The translations under genes were made by a program, and so were the position numbers. The notes under the pieces were generated by a model, which was not told the origin of the DNA, did not search any database, and was given only the letters and a program-made list of their open reading frames with translations. Shown one piece after another: positions 63,579 through 64,000 of a stretch of DNA of 64,000 bases. Position 1 is the first letter of the stretch. Every line of letters begins with the position of its first letter. The stretch is from Sphingomonas sp. So64.6b (GTDB taxonomy: Bacteria > Pseudomonadota > Alphaproteobacteria > Sphingomonadales > Sphingomonadaceae). The stretch covers positions 3,224,001-3,288,000 of the forward strand of contig NZ_CP048817.1 in the NCBI RefSeq assembly GCF_014171475.1. The letters are read 5' to 3'.

Positions 63579-63989
63579 ATGACGCTCCACCAGACCCTGT
63601 TGCCCGATGGCTGGCCCCGGCCCAAAGGCTATGCCAACGGCATCCTCGCCGAAGGGCGGATGATCTTCACCGGCGGCGTGATCGGCTGGGACGAACAGGA
63701 GCGCATCGTCGCCGACGACCTGCCCGGCCAGTTCCGCCAGGTGATGAAGAACATCCTCGCGATCCTCGCCACGGGCGGCGCCGGTCCCGAACATATCGTC
63801 CGGCTCACCTGGTACATCACCGACCGCGACGCCTATCTCGCCGCGCAAGCGGAGATCGGCGCGATCTGGCGCGACCATATGGGGCGCAACTATCCGGCGA
63901 TGGCGGTGGTCACGGTCACCTCCCTGATGGAAGCGGCGGCGAAGATGGAGATCGAAGCCACCGCAGTGCTGCCGGTCCCTGCTTCCTGA
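63579..63989 (+). CDS. RidA-family enamine/imine deaminase
   Basis: The 136-residue RidA/YjgF-fold protein has GMIFTGGVIGWD-like RMIFTGGVIGWDEQERI, QFRQVMKNILAILATGGAGPEHIVRLTWYITDRDAY and a late AKMEIEATAVL. The Arg that binds carboxylate in RidA lies near REHIVR/EHIVRL. In this pathway the aromatic amine becomes an enamine or imine after reduction, so a RidA protein would release ammonia; this is inferred from the operon. It starts one base after the preceding stop (TAGGATG) and is the last gene before the window ends. Confidence 0.9.
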   Translation: MTLHQTLLPDGWPRPKGYANGILAEGRMIFTGGVIGWDEQERIVADDLPGQFRQVMKNILAILATGGAGPEHIVRLTWYITDRDAYLAAQAEIGAIWRDHMGRNYPAMAVVTVTSLMEAAAKMEIEATAVLPVPAS

Positions 63990-64000
63990 CCGTCCAAGCG

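Overview
The window is 64 kb of high-GC DNA with densely packed genes, many sharing ATGA/GTGA start-stop overlaps. A TonB-dependent receptor, a FucP-type sugar importer, periplasmic Tat-exported oxidases, a Lrp-controlled tryptophan catabolic operon and many small palindromic intergenic repeats point to an alphaproteobacterium, most likely a sphingomonad. The assignment is inferred from gene content only; there is no rRNA or tRNA in the window.

Layout. 1-575: a CDP-alcohol phosphotransferase cut by the left edge. 876-3222: arsenic operon (ArsI, ArsR, ACR3, ArsC) behind a palindromic operator. 3376-3681: a membrane-anchored bL12-like protein. 3704-11622: beta-glucoside locus (GH3 glucosidase, TonB receptor, sugar MFS, LacI regulator, lipoprotein) with three identical operators spaced 23 bp apart. 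11627-12361: MddA-like thiol methyltransferase. 12651-16460: PaoABC-type aldehyde oxidoreductase, with the large subunit broken by a 4-bp repeat expansion. 16461-18142: a poorly populated stretch with small membrane and lipoproteins. 18143-22606: phytase-like esterase, Hsp70-like protein and small enzymes separated by palindromic repeats. 22704-23905: a metallothionein-like peptide under a mer-type operator, a CueR-like regulator and a GST. 23954-25128: an auxiliary tryptophanyl-tRNA synthetase behind a Trp-Trp leader peptide. 25184-50428: assorted single genes (metallo-hydrolases, aldo/keto reductases, LysR/ArsR/HTH regulators, a class A beta-lactamase lacking the canonical Ser130, two L,D-transpeptidases, GDSL esterases, a frameshifted acetamidase) with three copies of a ~156-bp palindromic element. 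50429-51430: an HWE histidine kinase.

51.5-55.2 kb is a lower-GC accessory island. It carries an overlapping three-gene operon: an MqsR-like toxin candidate, an MqsA-like zinc/HTH antitoxin and a KGGVGR-type P-loop ATPase with a helical-repeat tail. Around it are a DUF5681-like gene, a nine-residue open reading frame, clustered CCCGTA-type repeats and a 5'-truncated ArsR gene. This is the best candidate for an undescribed system.

55586-63989 is a tryptophan degradation operon: an Lrp/AsnC regulator is divergent from kynA, kynU, a 2-aminobenzoate-CoA ligase, 2-aminobenzoyl-CoA monooxygenase/reductase, an SDR, an enoyl-CoA hydratase and a RidA protein. Together they would convert tryptophan through kynurenine and anthranilate to anthraniloyl-CoA and onward by the aerobic CoA-dependent route.
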